DNA of 64,000 bases from NCBI GenBank assembly GCA_023053545.1, contig JAKZAN010000004.1, forward strand, positions 3,224,001-3,288,000, given 5' to 3'. This stretch comes from Lepidurus packardi (Eukaryota; Arthropoda; Branchiopoda; Notostraca; Triopsidae). A program made the position numbers and the translations under genes. The notes under the pieces are model-generated. The model did not search any database. It worked only from the letters and a program-made list of their open reading frames with translations, and had not been told where the DNA came from. The stretch's first letter is position 1, and each line of letters opens with the position of its first letter. This document shows, one piece after another, positions 50,564 to 62,150 of the stretch.

Positions 50564-51955
50564 ATGCCTTTGTCTTGCTCGTGTTATACTTTTTACAATA
50601 AGACGTTGTTGAGGTTAAAGCTAAAGGAATTCACTTTTCCTGGTAAATTTAATTTATTTGATTGTATATCTTAATTGCTATATGATAAATATTATTTTTG
50701 CAGCATTCCTAAAAATCATGAGACACGCAGACGGAAAGCATGGGTGTTGACCTTCAGACGCGATAAATTCCTGCTTGGAAAGTCTTCAAAAATCTGCTCA
50801 GCTCACTTCCATGTTTCAAGTATCCGTGCTTGACCGGTCGTGTAAGAGTAAGACTAAGAGTGCGTGAAGATGCAGTACCAACAAAGTTTGACTTGCCAGA
50901 GAGTCTACAGAAGGTAAATAACTTGGGTAAGTAAATAAACAATAAACCTCTGATCCCAATATGTGATGTTTTAGTAGAAAGTTCGGATAAGAGAGCCATC
51001 TAAAGAACAGCTGCCAATGCCACCGAAAGCCAAACGACAACGTATTTCCGCACCAACTAATTTAGTAAAAAAGCAGACATTGACGCAAACAGTGAACACC
51101 GAAAAGACAGAAGAACGAAATTTAAAGTATGATGGTTTCTCTATTTTTTTTACCCTAAAGTTTAATAATCAGTGGTAACTTTGTATCTACAATCCGTCGG
51201 ATCTCAGGCAATATCGTCAGAATCTCAGATATCTACGACTTCTTTGAAGCGGCCTTGCGCTTCGGTATTGTCGAGCGTTTTTTCCAAGCAATGGAAACAG
51301 TCAATATCTGCAAGGTAGGTTCAAGATGCGAATTCCAGGTCCTTCGAGCAAATCTATTGTCTGTGGCACAAGAAATCATCCGGGAACTTTCAACCGCAGA
51401 GGTAACATAATAAATAGTATAAAATTTTGTAACTGTTTGGTCTATCTTTTTTTTACTCTAGACTACGTTTAGAATAATTTTTTGGATGAAAATAACCGTG
51501 AGGGTCAAAGGTGTTGGCAAATCATCATCGGTATCCCACTACCGGATCACTTGCTGTTACGCCTATTAGCTGTACTTCCTCAAATAGTGACCATAGCTAT
51601 TATGAACATTTTGTCCAAGAGTACCACATATCAACGACTGGACAGATATCATCAAGAAACTCGAACATACGTTGGACAAGCTTATTCTCGTTCTGCTTCT
51701 GTTCTCGTTCTTTCGTGCTCATTCTGTATTAGAGAAAGGCGAAGCTACATTAAACACATAATGGAAGTATTGTGAGCAAACAAGTGTTTTTAAAAGTGGT
51801 GTGGTTGCTTTAGAGCAAGCACTGCAAGAAATACCGAAGGAGAAATGGCAAAAAGTTGTTTACAAGCAGTCACTCAGTAATAATAAGCAACATCCTTCTG
51901 CACTTCGCCATTTGGCTGTGACGTTGTCTTTAGCTCACCCAGAAATACGCCGTTA
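50564..51955 (+). pseudogene. THAP-domain gene, probably damaged
   Basis: A THAP zinc-binding domain is visible in two exons: MPLSCSCYTFYNK...KEFTFP from 50564, and from about 50704 IPKNHETRRRKAWVLTFRRD, GKSSKICSAHF with the final Cys-x2-His. Joining them by the obvious donor (CCTG/gtaaat) and acceptor (ttttgcag/CATT) leaves the second half out of frame by one base, and exon 2 then reaches TGA at 50831. Further S/T-rich and coiled-coil-like open stretches (51010-51125, 51180-51320, 51480-51955) may be the linker and tail. I could not assemble a continuous protein. It may be a pseudogene or a THAP-transposon relative. Confidence 0.5.
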
Positions 51956-52629
51956 AAAAATATTATCATCTGTAAATATGTAAAACCAAAAAAAACAGCG
52001 ATAACGTGGGTATCGAAAAATTTCTGAAACGCTTACACTTGATGTTGATGTACACCATCAAAACTAATGGGATGAATTATAACAGTTACGAAATTTCAAT
52101 AAAGAAAAATGAAAAGTTTTTTTTCTATCTTTTAAATCCACTTACTTCTTTCTGATCAATTCAAGCTTTTATTAACATACCAAAATACCCAGAGTGCTCC
52201 AAGAAATACCCAAATACGTAATGCGCTGAAATACCCAAAGCGCCAAAATACCCAGGGAAAACTTGCCTTCCTACAAGCTTCTTAACATTCCCGTCAAACC
52301 GCTAGGGGTCATTCTCTAGTGATCCATGGTGTGACACGTTAGGTGCGGGAAAGTTTCCGAGTAGAACTTACATCAAGTTAGGTAAAATTACAACTATAAT
52401 ATTATAATTTACAGGTCATAACCACAAAACATGCGATTCTGTATTACTGCCAACATCTGTCAATTGTATTATCTAATTAATTCAGTAAAACCCTCCGTTT
52501 CCAGCTGGTGTGTTCTCAATTTCCGTTCCCATGCAACAGCATATAATTTATAACTTTTAGTATTTTACTAAAGGAATTTTATTTTTCCTATTCGTATACT
52601 CTGAACAGATTTTGTTCTTTTATTTGCAG
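51956..52629. other. Intergenic region upstream of TyrRS
   Basis: Nothing coding recognised. It includes a short direct repeat of AAATACCCA words near 52190-52260. It probably contains the TyrRS promoter and a 5' UTR intron ending at 52629. Confidence 0.5.
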
Positions 52630-52643
52630 GCCGAAGAAGGGCT

Positions 52644-55148
52644 ATGCCAGTACACCTCCAACCAAAATCACCCTGCCCTAATTTGGTTCAACTAAACTCC
52701 CATTTAGAAACCTACAGCTACATCGCCGGATATTCGATAGGTCGTCAAGATTGGCTGACTTTCCAATCCATCAAAGAAGACTCATCTGTCCAGCTTCCTT
52801 TCAAAAGTTTACCCCATCTGAGTCGCTGGTTCGCACATCTTAACCAAATTCCCCAAGTAAAACTTATATTGCTAAACGAATAATTTGTCTAAAAAAAACC
52901 CCAAAAAAATTCAAAACCTTCTTACATTTCAGGATCCAAGCGTTAACATGACGGCAGATGCTATCAACAACGACCAACCCAACACGTTAACATGGGAAGA
53001 GAAAAAAGCTCTAATTTCTCGTAACTTGCAAGAAGTTTTGGGAGAAGATCGACTAATAGAAGTATTGAAACAACGCGATGTGAAGCTATACTGGGGCACA
53101 GCCACAACTGGCAGACCCCATGTGGCTTACTTCTTGCCCATGAGCAAAATTGCTGACTTTCTGAAAGCTGGCTGCGAGGTATACTAACAGTCTTATGGAA
53201 GTCCTTCAAAATCTATTAAATCTGTGTTTTTTGAATCCTAGGTGACTATTCTATTTGCTGACTTGCACGCCTACTTGGATAACATGAAGGCGCCTTGGGA
53301 GCTACTGCAATTGCGAACCGAGTATTATGAACATGTAATCAAAGCCATGCTCACTGCCCTTAACGTGCCTTTAGAAAAGCTGAAATTCGTTCGTGGCACA
53401 GATTACGAGCTTTCTAGGTGAGTAACAACGTCATAAATCGTTTTCTTTTCATTTATTTGCTTATAATTGCTCCATAGAGAGTATACGTTAGACGTGTACA
53501 GATTGTCGTCCCTTGTAACTGAACATGATGCAAAAAAGGCAGGAGCTGAAGTGGTCAAGCAAGTTGACCATCCATTGCTTTCTGGATTACTTTATCCTGG
53601 TAAATTAACTTGAAATTTATTTTTGCTAAATTTCTCTTCTCTAAATAGCATGGGTACAGGAAGAAAATAAAATTGAAAATCTTATTCAGGTTTACAAGCC
53701 TTGGATGAAGAGTATTTGAAAGTAGATGCGCAATTTGGGGGCGTGGACCAACGCAAGATTTTCACGTTTGCTGAAAAGTATTTGCCTCAGTTAGGCTACG
53801 CTAAACGAATCCATCTTATGAACCCCATGAGTAAGCATATTCTTAAGATTTTTGCTAAGAAATAAAAAAATAAGGACACTACTTTTATTTTTGCCTTTAT
53901 ATAGTTCCTGGCCTGACTGGCGCAAAGATGTCTTCTTCGGAAGAAGAAAGTAAAATTGATTTATTGGACACTGCTGCAGCCGTGAAGAAGAAAATCAAGA
54001 AAGCTTTCTGCGAACCAGGAAATATTGCCGAAAATGGTGTTTTAGCGTTTGTTAGATACGTCATATTCCCTCTTCTGAAGGACGAAAGTAAATTTCTTCC
54101 TTGTATAATTATAATAACCTCGGATTTAGAATTTGGATCCTTTGATTTGATGATTTTTCTTGATTTCTGCTTTAGAATTCAAGATTTCAAGATCTCCGGA
54201 AAATGGTGGTGACGTCAGCTTCGCTAATTACGAAGAATTGGAAACTTATTTTAAAGAAGAAAAGCTTCATCCTGCAGACTTCAAAGCTGCTGTAGAGCCA
54301 CACTTAAACAATTTACTTGAACCTGTCAGGAAGATTTTCCAAGAACCCAAATTGAAAAAATTGGCTGAAGCTGCTTATCCGCCTCCTCCCAAGCAAAGTA
54401 AGATTAATCATTCTAACGAAACTTTTCTGCTGACTTTTTTATCTTTTCTAAAAAATAAATCATATTTCAGAGCATGCAGCCAAAGCTGCTCCAGTTGTGG
54501 ACGAAACATCACCAGCGTGTTTGGATATTCGAGTGGGAAGAATCGTGGAAGTTTCGCGTCATCCAGATGCGGATGCTTTGTACGTCGAAAAGATCGATTT
54601 AGGTAAATTTCCCCAAACTTGAGAGTTCAATTATGGTTTAAGAGGATAAATAACGACTTTTTTTTGTTCTTTCTTTAGGTGAGGCCACGCCTAGGACCAT
54701 TGTGAGCGGATTAGTGCAATACGTTCCTCAAGCTGAAATGGAAAATCGTTTAGTGGCTGTTCTGTGTAACTTGAAACCAGCCAAAATGCGAGGAATTGAG
54801 TCTGCTGGCATGGTTTTGTGTGCTTCTAAGTATAAAAAACAGATTTTTCTTTTATATTTTTATGTATATTTGCGTTTTCACTTCGGTTTTCCTTGAAGGG
54901 AGGAGCCTAAAGAGGTTGAGCCTTTGCTGATTCCTGAAGGAAGCCAACCAGGTGACCGGATCTTCGTTAAAGACCACGAGGATGGACAACCAGAAACTGT
55001 TTTGAATCCAAAGAAGAAAATTTGGGAAAAACTCCAAGCTGATTTAAGGGTCAATAGCTCCGGAGCGGCTGTATGGAAAGATTTACCTTTATTAACGAAA
55101 CTTGGACCCATTCAAGCTCGTGTGGTCCTCAATGCCCCAATTAAATAA
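52644..55148 (+). CDS. YARS1: Cytosolic tyrosyl-tRNA synthetase with N-terminal GST-C-like extension
   Basis: Charges tRNA-Tyr. Exons 52644-52856, 52933-53178, 53242-53417, 53478-53599, 53690-53830, 53905-54087, 54176-54397, 54471-54602, 54679-54829 and 54899-55148 keep phase and give 611 residues. From Met 52948 (MTADAINN) the protein is a normal 535-residue metazoan TyrRS: class I HIGH-like [33 protein letters not shown], then the EMAPII-like C-domain ([44 protein letters not shown]). The first exon adds 71 residues resembling the C-terminal half of GST as in eEF1B and CysRS ([36 protein letters not shown]), joined in phase 0 through DPSVN. An exon boundary at 52630 leaves the frame open upstream. 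Catalytic part certain; the extension is seen in sequence but its joining is inferred. Confidence 0.93.
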
Positions 55149-55586
55149 ACTTTGTAACTTTGTATTTCTTTTTTTACAAGAAAGGAAAGTAAAAAAAAAA
55201 TCGTTCCTGTCAATCTTATTTCAGTGCAAAATGCAAGTTTGAGCATGTGAAACTCTCGGCTGGTGACGGAAAAAGGTCTCAATAGAGCATTACTATATAA
55301 AAAATAAAAGTGTTGTTTTTGTATTTACTTCCGTAAACAAAATGAAAATTCGACTGAGTTACAGAGAAGTTAAAATGGATTAAAATGAAGATTAATATTT
55401 GCCTAGTCTCTAGCTTATCCTTTTATTTTTGTTGGGATACCCTTACCTTCGTCTTATGTAATATGTATCCAACCGTCACATGTCGTAACGCAAATAAGAA
55501 GTTTATCATTGGTCGACCCTTTAAAGAAAATTTAAAGAAATCCTTTAAGAAAACAAGTAATAATAATAACTTTCTTGTCCAATAAG
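55149..55586. other. Spacer between TyrRS and the first P450 fragment
   Basis: About 440 nt with the TyrRS 3' UTR. I find none of the upstream P450 exons here, so the following fragment is truly 5'-truncated. Confidence 0.6.
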
Positions 55587-55916
55587 GTGGAGGACTGAAG
55601 TTAAAGCTGCCAGGTCGCCGTACGTTTTCGGTCCTTTCGGTTTGGGACTTCGCAAATGTGTTGGAATGCGATTTGCACTAGGAGAACTGAAAATGGTACT
55701 TTACATCATCGTTAAGGAGTTTCGTTTTTTCGAAGTTAATGAAACACCTGTAAGCTGACTTGAATTGATAGTTGGACTGCATTCTTTACTTGAATTTAAT
55801 ACTCACTTTTTACTTTTCTTATTTCTTTTACATAGGAAAAGTTGGAAAACTATCCTGGCTACAGTCTCATCATTCAACCTTTAAATGTAGTCGTGGGCAT
55901 TGAAGAAAGAGTGTAG
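55587..55916 (+). pseudogene. Cytochrome P450 3' fragment (last two exons only)
   Basis: Exons 55587-55749 (163 nt) and 55836-55916 (81 nt) have exactly the lengths and phases of exons 12 and 13 of the complete P450 downstream. They encode the haem-binding loop FGPFGLGLRKCVGMRFA with its Cys ligand, then an intact C-terminus ending ...GIEERV and TAG. No stop or frameshift lies inside, but exons 1-11 are missing, so it is a truncated duplicate rather than a point-mutated gene. Confidence 0.85.
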
Positions 55917-56341
55917 CAGCAGCTTCCGTCAATGAGACAAGACATTTGAAGATCATTGAAGGAAAGCTCGCAATAAGCTCTGGAAACGATTTACATCTTT
56001 TTTATTTCGTACACTGTAATGTCTGTATAATCTCTGCAGCAGAGACGCATACAACCATTGCCTCTTCTACCCATTTCAATGACTTTTGTTAGTTGACTTT
56101 CAAGATTCTTCCGTATGCCCGTCAATGACTCATTCCTCTAACCTTATCTTCCCCAACGTTTGGATGCCCTTACGCATGCGCGGAATTCCTGACGTCGCAC
56201 GCATCTGCTTCCCTGAACCCGGACTTCCCAAATGACACCATCTAGGGGTACGGATTTGGAATGAAAATCCGAAGTTGGGTGACCCAAGGATAATCTTTTA
56301 TATGACTCAAGTTCATATTATTTGATCCGCCACTGAACACA

Positions 56342-56399
56342 TTTGACACAGTAATCCTTACCCAGATGTATTTGACACAGTAATCCTTACCCAGATGTA
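56342..56399. repeat. Perfect 29-bp tandem duplication
   Basis: Positions 56342-56370 and 56371-56399 are identical and adjacent (beginning tttgacacagtaatcc). A recent slippage or repair duplication. Confidence 0.85.
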
Positions 56400-56477
56400 T
56401 TTTTAGGATACAATTAAAATCAAATGCGGCTTCATTTACTTTAAAATTCATTTTCTATTTCTATAAATCGTTTTATA

Positions 56478-57394
56478 GTGGTTCCCACAGTATAAAGGTT
56501 TCACAGTATGGTAACTGGGGGTATCTTCCAATGTAAAGGGATTAACACGATTTTCTCGGTCCCAAGAGGATGTGAGGGTACGAAGGCTTATATGGGGGAT
56601 GGATTCCCAGACTGTGCCATGTACCCCCATGTAGGCATTCCTAATCTACTAGAAAAAGGGTTCGAGAAGAGAAGAAAACATTCTCAAAACGGGGGACTGG
56701 TGACCTTTCTCTCGGGCACTCTAGGGAGTTTTGGGCTGACGTAGGATCCTGCCGGCAACGCGCGCATTTGAAAGTGTTTTTGGAAAAAAACAGTTGATTA
56801 TTTTTTTAATTTGTTCGTTCGAGTTAGGATTTACTATACACTTAAAGAAGAAAATTTAGCTGTAGCAGAAAGAGCCGTAGTTAAATGTGTTAAGCAAAAT
56901 ACTAAACTTGCAAAAGTTAGTAACATTTAGGAATAGTTGTAAAGTACCAATGTAATGGATAACTCGTATATAGACATAAATAGTCATAACAACACATATA
57001 GACATTAATATACATGGGTATTTTATAGTATATGGGGTTAAACCTGTATACTATAAAACACCTATGTATGGGTTGCAAAATAGACTGCCTCCTCGTGGTG
57101 CAACCTGGGTAACGCGAAATAGTCTATAATGTGTATACGTGTTGTGCTTTGACCTAGTTCATTCATCTTTTATTTTAAGCTCACATAGTTTAAAGCAATA
57201 GATTTAAATTACGCGCTTTGTAAACCGTCGTGACCTTTTTTGAACTGCACTGGGAGGTTTGCGAATGTACCCTTTCATTTTCTGGCCTTTTACCTGAATA
57301 TTACTCTGGGGACCGAGAAGGTCGTCAGAAAACCTTAACATTGGAAGATAGCCCTGTTAGCATACTGTGAAACCTCTATACTGTGGTGGTTCCC
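56478..57394. mobile_element. Non-autonomous DNA transposon with long inverted repeats
   Basis: The left end (about 56487-56590) and the reverse complement of the right end (about 57385-57285) share CACAGTATAAAGGTTTCACA (right: one A to G change), ATCTTCCAATGT and TTCTCGGTCCC in order, so the inverted repeats run to roughly 100 bp with mismatches. The flanking direct repeat GTGGTTCCC (56478-56486 and 57386-57394) looks like an 8-9 bp target duplication. No transposase frame is seen inside. Confidence 0.78.
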
Positions 57395-57691
57395 ATTGTT
57401 CTGTAATCCATGACTAATGTCCCTTCACAAATCTTCTTGGTTATTAAACAATATTTTTTTATAGTGTGTTATCAGCACGGTGTTTGTATCATCACATATC
57501 TCGTGACCTTGTCACGAGTAGTAGTTCAATCTTATCTCTATTGCCACAAAAAATGCCTGGTCATCCCGAGTATTAGAGTACTTTATAACATACGTGCTAT
57601 GTAGAATGTGCCAAAAGAAGACGACGAACAGTTTGACAAGTTGGTTGTTCATCGAAACTGGCTAGGAAACCGAAGTTAAAAACACGCCATC

Positions 57692-60600
57692 ATGAATTGG
57701 GCGTTGAACGACTGGAATTCGCCTATTACATGGCTATTGGGTAGTGTGTCCTTTTTAACTTTGTTTTACAGGTAAAGTATGCAATCTATCGAAGAGTTTC
57801 TACTAACCTGCGTTCTTAAATTTGTGGGTTAGGTACGTGACATCGGATCACGATTACTTCAGCAAGCAGAATATTCGGGGTCCCAAGCCAATCCCCGTAA
57901 TAGGCAATTTATGGGGAGTATGGAAAAAGGTAAATTGCAATAGCGTGACGCTTTCCAGTATGTGTTTCTTTGCAAAGATAATAGCGGAACGATTTACTTT
58001 ATCATGTACGCCAATGAAACGATTATAACTTAAATTTCAGGGTTAAAAAAATAGGGAAAATATTGGAAATATCCATCGCTTTTCTTTTTTTTTAGAAAAT
58101 CATTATGATTATAGAATAATTCACTAATAATTATTTGATAATTCAGCTAAACTCACCTAAATGCACCTAAAATTCACCTAAATTAAAAGATTAATTCAGA
58201 GAAGATCAATTAGATTTCAGAAAAAATTTTCTTTAAGGCCCCAGTATACCTTAGTTATAGGTATAGGCCGTTGCCATGGGGAGTTCCGGAACAACTTCTT
58301 ACAAAAACCAGTGCATTTCATACAAAAATGCACACACAGGAAAGTTAAGCATACTAATTGCTAGTGCGCAACTCTTAAATATTTTTTTTCATACAAATAA
58401 ATTAGTACTAGTAGTATGCAAATTAAGTTTCAACCACGCGAAATACGTGGACCAAGAAAATTTCCTTTGGTTGTGCATTTGGTATTAAAAGAAAAAAGAT
58501 TTACGGCATAAACTGATTTCAAATAAGACAAGGGGGTTTTCGAGAAATCTTACGAAATCCCAAAACTCATACGATTTGATTTGAGAAATTGTGCTACAGC
58601 AAAGTGTAGTGATAAATTTTGTGTTTTTCAAAAGCAAGACAAGCGTAGAAAATTTGCAGGCAATTTCATATTTTTTTGCTTTCTTATGCAAGAATTTCTC
58701 AAAACAATAAAAAGTATCAGTGCCATCTGTGGGTGTTTCACATAGGCTAAGGAAGAAAGGAGAGGTTATGTTTTCTTTCGGACGAACTTTAAAGAATTTT
58801 CTTTTAATTCAGGACATGCAAGAGCACGATATGGGATTGGTCAAGAAATATGGCAAACTGTTCGGTAGTTTTGATGGTTTTATACCCAATTTATTTATTT
58901 CCGATCCCGAGTTGATTAAGCAAGTCTTTATTAAAGACTTCGAGAGCTTTATCAACCGACGCGTAAGAAACTTTTAAAATCAAAATATCAAAACACTTCG
59001 TTAGAAAATTTCATTACTGCAAATAGGATTTTTTTAACGGCGACAAATATCTCCGAATGTTCATGAGTCTTATGAAAGACCAAGAATGGAAAGATGTTCG
59101 CTCTTCTGTGAGCCCAACGTTCACCTCGGGCAAAATCAAGCGAGTAAGAAACAGTCATACATTAATTTTCACTTTATTTTTCTCTTAAAAATTTTCTCTT
59201 AATAATAGATGTCGAAGCTAATTAATAAGTGCGCTCTTCAATTTGTGGAAAAATTCCGCGTGGTGGCTAAAACCAAAGGAAAACTTAACGCCAAACAGTA
59301 AAATTCGATTTGCTTTTATTTGAAAGGCTAAAGTTGATCGACAGGGAGTTCAGCAACTTAACAATGGATATCATTGCTACTTGCGGATTTGGCATGAAAA
59401 TCCAAAGTTTGGGCGATAAAGACGATCCTTTTATGAGTCGAGCTCGCGTACTATTCGATCCGCCAATAAATCGCACGCCTTTAGTCCTCATACCTTGTAA
59501 GACAATAAAAAATTAGATGCAATGAATAATGAAGATATTTTACTATTTCTTAAATTTAGTTGTATTTCCTCGCTTAGCCGCAATGCTTAGCGATACCTTC
59601 TTATCCCTCAAAATGTTCAACTTCTTTTTCGGTATTGTCAATAACGTCATACAGGAGCGCAAGAAAATCGGAGAAGTAACAAACTAAACCTATGCACTCC
59701 TCTCAAACTAATCCAACTATTTCTTAAGAAATACGACGATTTTATTGACCTAATGCTCGAATCCGTGGAGGAAGTATCAAAAGCCAATTCCTCCAACGGA
59801 GGACGAGTTTGGAACCAGGACGAGATAGAAGAAATTATCGTAGCTCAAGTAAAGAACTATAAATTAGTGATGGTAAAACCAATCAATGGTAACTTTTGCC
59901 TCTTTAGTCAGTTTTGTTCCTATTGGCCGGATATGATACCACGGCAACCACACTTAATAACTGCATCTTCTTTTTGGCAAAAAATCCGGATTTACAAGAG
60001 AAGCTTTACAACGACATACAAGAACAGCTTGAAACCTTCGTAATTTTAAATTATTTTGAATTTCGACCTTATCTTAATCGATTTTACGTAAAACTCGTAT
60101 GTTTAAGGGAGAAGTCACTCACGAGTGTATACAAAATCTTCCGTACGCAGATAATTTTATTCATGAAGTACTGCGTCTAGCTCCGCCAGCTATTCGGTAA
60201 GTTATACGATAACAATTTATTGGAAAAGTTAACAATCTGTAAATTGATGGGTTTTACAGTTTGGAACGCTTATGCAACAAGGACACACAATATGGAGACA
60301 TTTTTATCAGAAAAGGCACTATTGTAACCGCACCCATGTACACCATTCACCACAGTGCAGAGCATTACCCTGAACCTGAACGTTTCGATCCTGATAGGTA
60401 CAATAATTTTCTCTAACCTATGTAAGATAACTGTCAATAATGCCAAATTTCTTGTCCTATTAGGTGGACAAACGAAGTTAAAGCTACCAGATCACCCTAC
60501 GTTTTCGCTCCGTTTGGTTTAGGACCACGAAATTGTGTTGGAATGCGATTTGCTCTGGAAGAACTTAAAATGGTACTTTGTATCATGGTTAAGGAATTCC

Positions 60601-60789
60601 GCTTCTTCGAAGTGGACGAAACACCCGTAAGTTTACACTGACATTTAATAATTATACTTTATTTGCATTCAGTTCTTAATTCAAACCTTAAAATTTTTAA
60701 TAATATAGGAAAAGTTGAAAATTAAACCCGGTTTCAATTTCCTGACGCAACCAACGAGCATTATTGTAGGTATCGAAGAAAGAGCTTAA
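57692..60789 (+). CDS. Cytochrome P450, CYP3-clan-like, complete
   Basis: Haem monooxygenase anchored in the ER, likely acting on xenobiotics or endogenous lipids. Thirteen exons: 57692-57771, 57833-57929, 58813-58962, 59027-59143, 59209-59297, 59345-59496, 59560-59675, 59729-59848, 59908-60039, 60108-60196, 60260-60397, 60464-60626 and 60709-60789; all phases match, 507 residues. Features in order: N-terminal membrane segment, GPKPIPVIGNLWG proline-rich hinge, WKDVRSSVSPTFTSGKIKR (C-helix), I-helix LAGYDTTATTL, K-helix HEVLR (ExxR), PEPERFDPDRW, and the haem loop FAPFGLGPRNCVGMRFA with Cys. The second intron (883 nt) is expanded by a repeat; the fifth is only 47 nt. CYP3 clan is my reading of the hinge and haem loop; family number not assigned. 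Confidence 0.92.
57930..58812 (+). other. Expanded P450 intron with a dispersed repeat
   Basis: The matching intron in the downstream P450 copy is 285 nt (62927-63211). The extra sequence includes blocks (for example near 58455-58500) related, inverted, to the long CSDE1 intron at 37204-38223. Confidence 0.5.
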
Positions 60790-61440
60790 TAGCTTAGATA
60801 CACGATTGACAGCCTTGTCTACGATTTTCAAAATAATATTTAGTGTATAAGAGACACCTACAATGATAACGCATTTGTAACGAGCTAAGTACATGAAGTT
60901 AACCTTAACAGTCCTTTGTTCTAATGCCCATTTAGGAGATAAGTTATGAAAATGAAAGTTTAGCTGGAAGGAAACTCTGTTTGTACAGCTTAAACGAAAT
61001 GTACAAACTATGCAAGTTTGCAGTGCTAATGTAATGGAAAAGAGCCTACGTGTTTTTCTCTGAACTCTTCTTTCTTATCAACTCCTCCTATAATGTGTTC
61101 TACAAGTGCATACGAGCTCCACGTTCATACATTAATCGTTAGATTTGGGCCAGATTAGGTTAGACATGCGCCGAATTCCTGATGTCGCGTAGCATCTGCT
61201 TCCCTGAACCCAGACTTCCCAAATGACCTCACCTACGAAAGGCAAGAGTGATTGGTATTTTACATGGAGTTTTGCTCGCTACTTGGGGATTTGGGATGAA
61301 AACCCGGAGTTGGGTGAAAAAGAAACAAATGTATGGAATTACAGTGTTTTGTCCGGACCGGAATACCCTTTTATGTTAACCGATTTTTCGTGTTAAGCCG
61401 TTTTCTAATTTTTGGGTAATTCTGGTTTTCTGTTGGCTGC
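60790..61440. other. P450 3' flank, partly duplicated
   Basis: The segment 61161-61317 is a diverged copy of 56172-56284 (shared gaattcctga, gcatctgcttccctgaaccc, gacttcccaaatgac, cggagttgggtg). It shows that the 3' flank was copied with the gene. Confidence 0.65.
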
Positions 61441-62150
61441 AGCTACGATACTGGTTACGATACCACAGCTATAACTCTCAATAACTCAATATTATATCTG
61501 GACAAGAATCCTTAAATGTCTAAACCCGCCCGGATTGTGGTACGTGAGATCCTTGGGCTTGTTTATATCAATAAAAGGGAATAATACAATAATTTAGAGC
61601 CCATGTGACACGCAATACAGGAACGTATTAATTAAGAATGGCATTATTTGTAAGGTAACCCTGCCCACTTACGTCCTTCATCGCAGTGCAGAATACTATC
61701 CTGAACGATTCTATCCAGAAAGGTATAAAGCTGCTTTTACTAGAAGACAATAAAAAATCAGACAATAACGGTAGTTATTATCTTTTTTCCTAAAGGGGTG
61801 GACCACGGAAGCTAAAGCTGCCAGATCGCCATATGTTTTCGCTCCTTTTGGTTTAGGCCCCTGCAAGTGCGTTGCTATGCGATTTGCGTTAGAAGAACTG
61901 AAAATAGTTCTTTGTATCATGGTTAAAGAGCTGCTCTTCTTTGAAGTGGACGAAAACGCCTGTAAGTTCGGATTCAAACTTACTAACCCGAACTTTATTC
62001 TAACCTAATTTTGTAGGACAAACTTAAGTTCAAAACCTGCTTTAATTTTGTGTCACAGCCGATTGACGAGGTTGTGGTCACAGTATGAAGGTTTACACAG
62101 TATAAACCTTTATACTCTGGTTGTGGGCATTGAAGACAAATCTTAGGTTC
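61441..62150 (+). pseudogene. Cytochrome P450 pseudogene
   Basis: Broken pieces of the same P450 family in order: an I-helix piece near 61450-61515 (GYDTTAITLNNSILYLDKNP then stop), a piece near 61640-61722 (LHRSAEYYPERFYPER), the haem exon at about 61796-61965, and the last exon from 62017. In the haem loop the conserved Arg and one Gly are changed (FGLGPCKCVAMRFA). The haem exon gains one base near its 3' end, and the last exon is interrupted by a 41-bp insertion (62078-62118). Exons 1-8 are absent. Not functional. Confidence 0.88.
62070..62126. mobile_element. 41-bp palindromic insertion with 8-bp direct repeat
   Basis: The insert 62078-62118 is a nearly perfect inverted repeat (CACAGTATGAAGGTTTA ... 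TAAACCTTTATACT) flanked by GGTTGTGG at 62070-62077 and 62119-62126. Removing it and one repeat restores a P450-like ending (VVGIEDKS, TAG). Its arms match the ends of the 0.9-kb element at 56478-57394, so it looks like a minimal derivative made of little more than the two termini. Confidence 0.8.

Larger units (their letters stand above)
55917..57691. other. P450 intergenic region with repeats and a TIR element
   Basis: Holds a block at about 56172-56284 that recurs downstream of the next P450 (61161-61317), a 29-bp tandem duplication at 56342-56399, and the element at 56478-57394. No host gene recognised. Confidence 0.6.
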
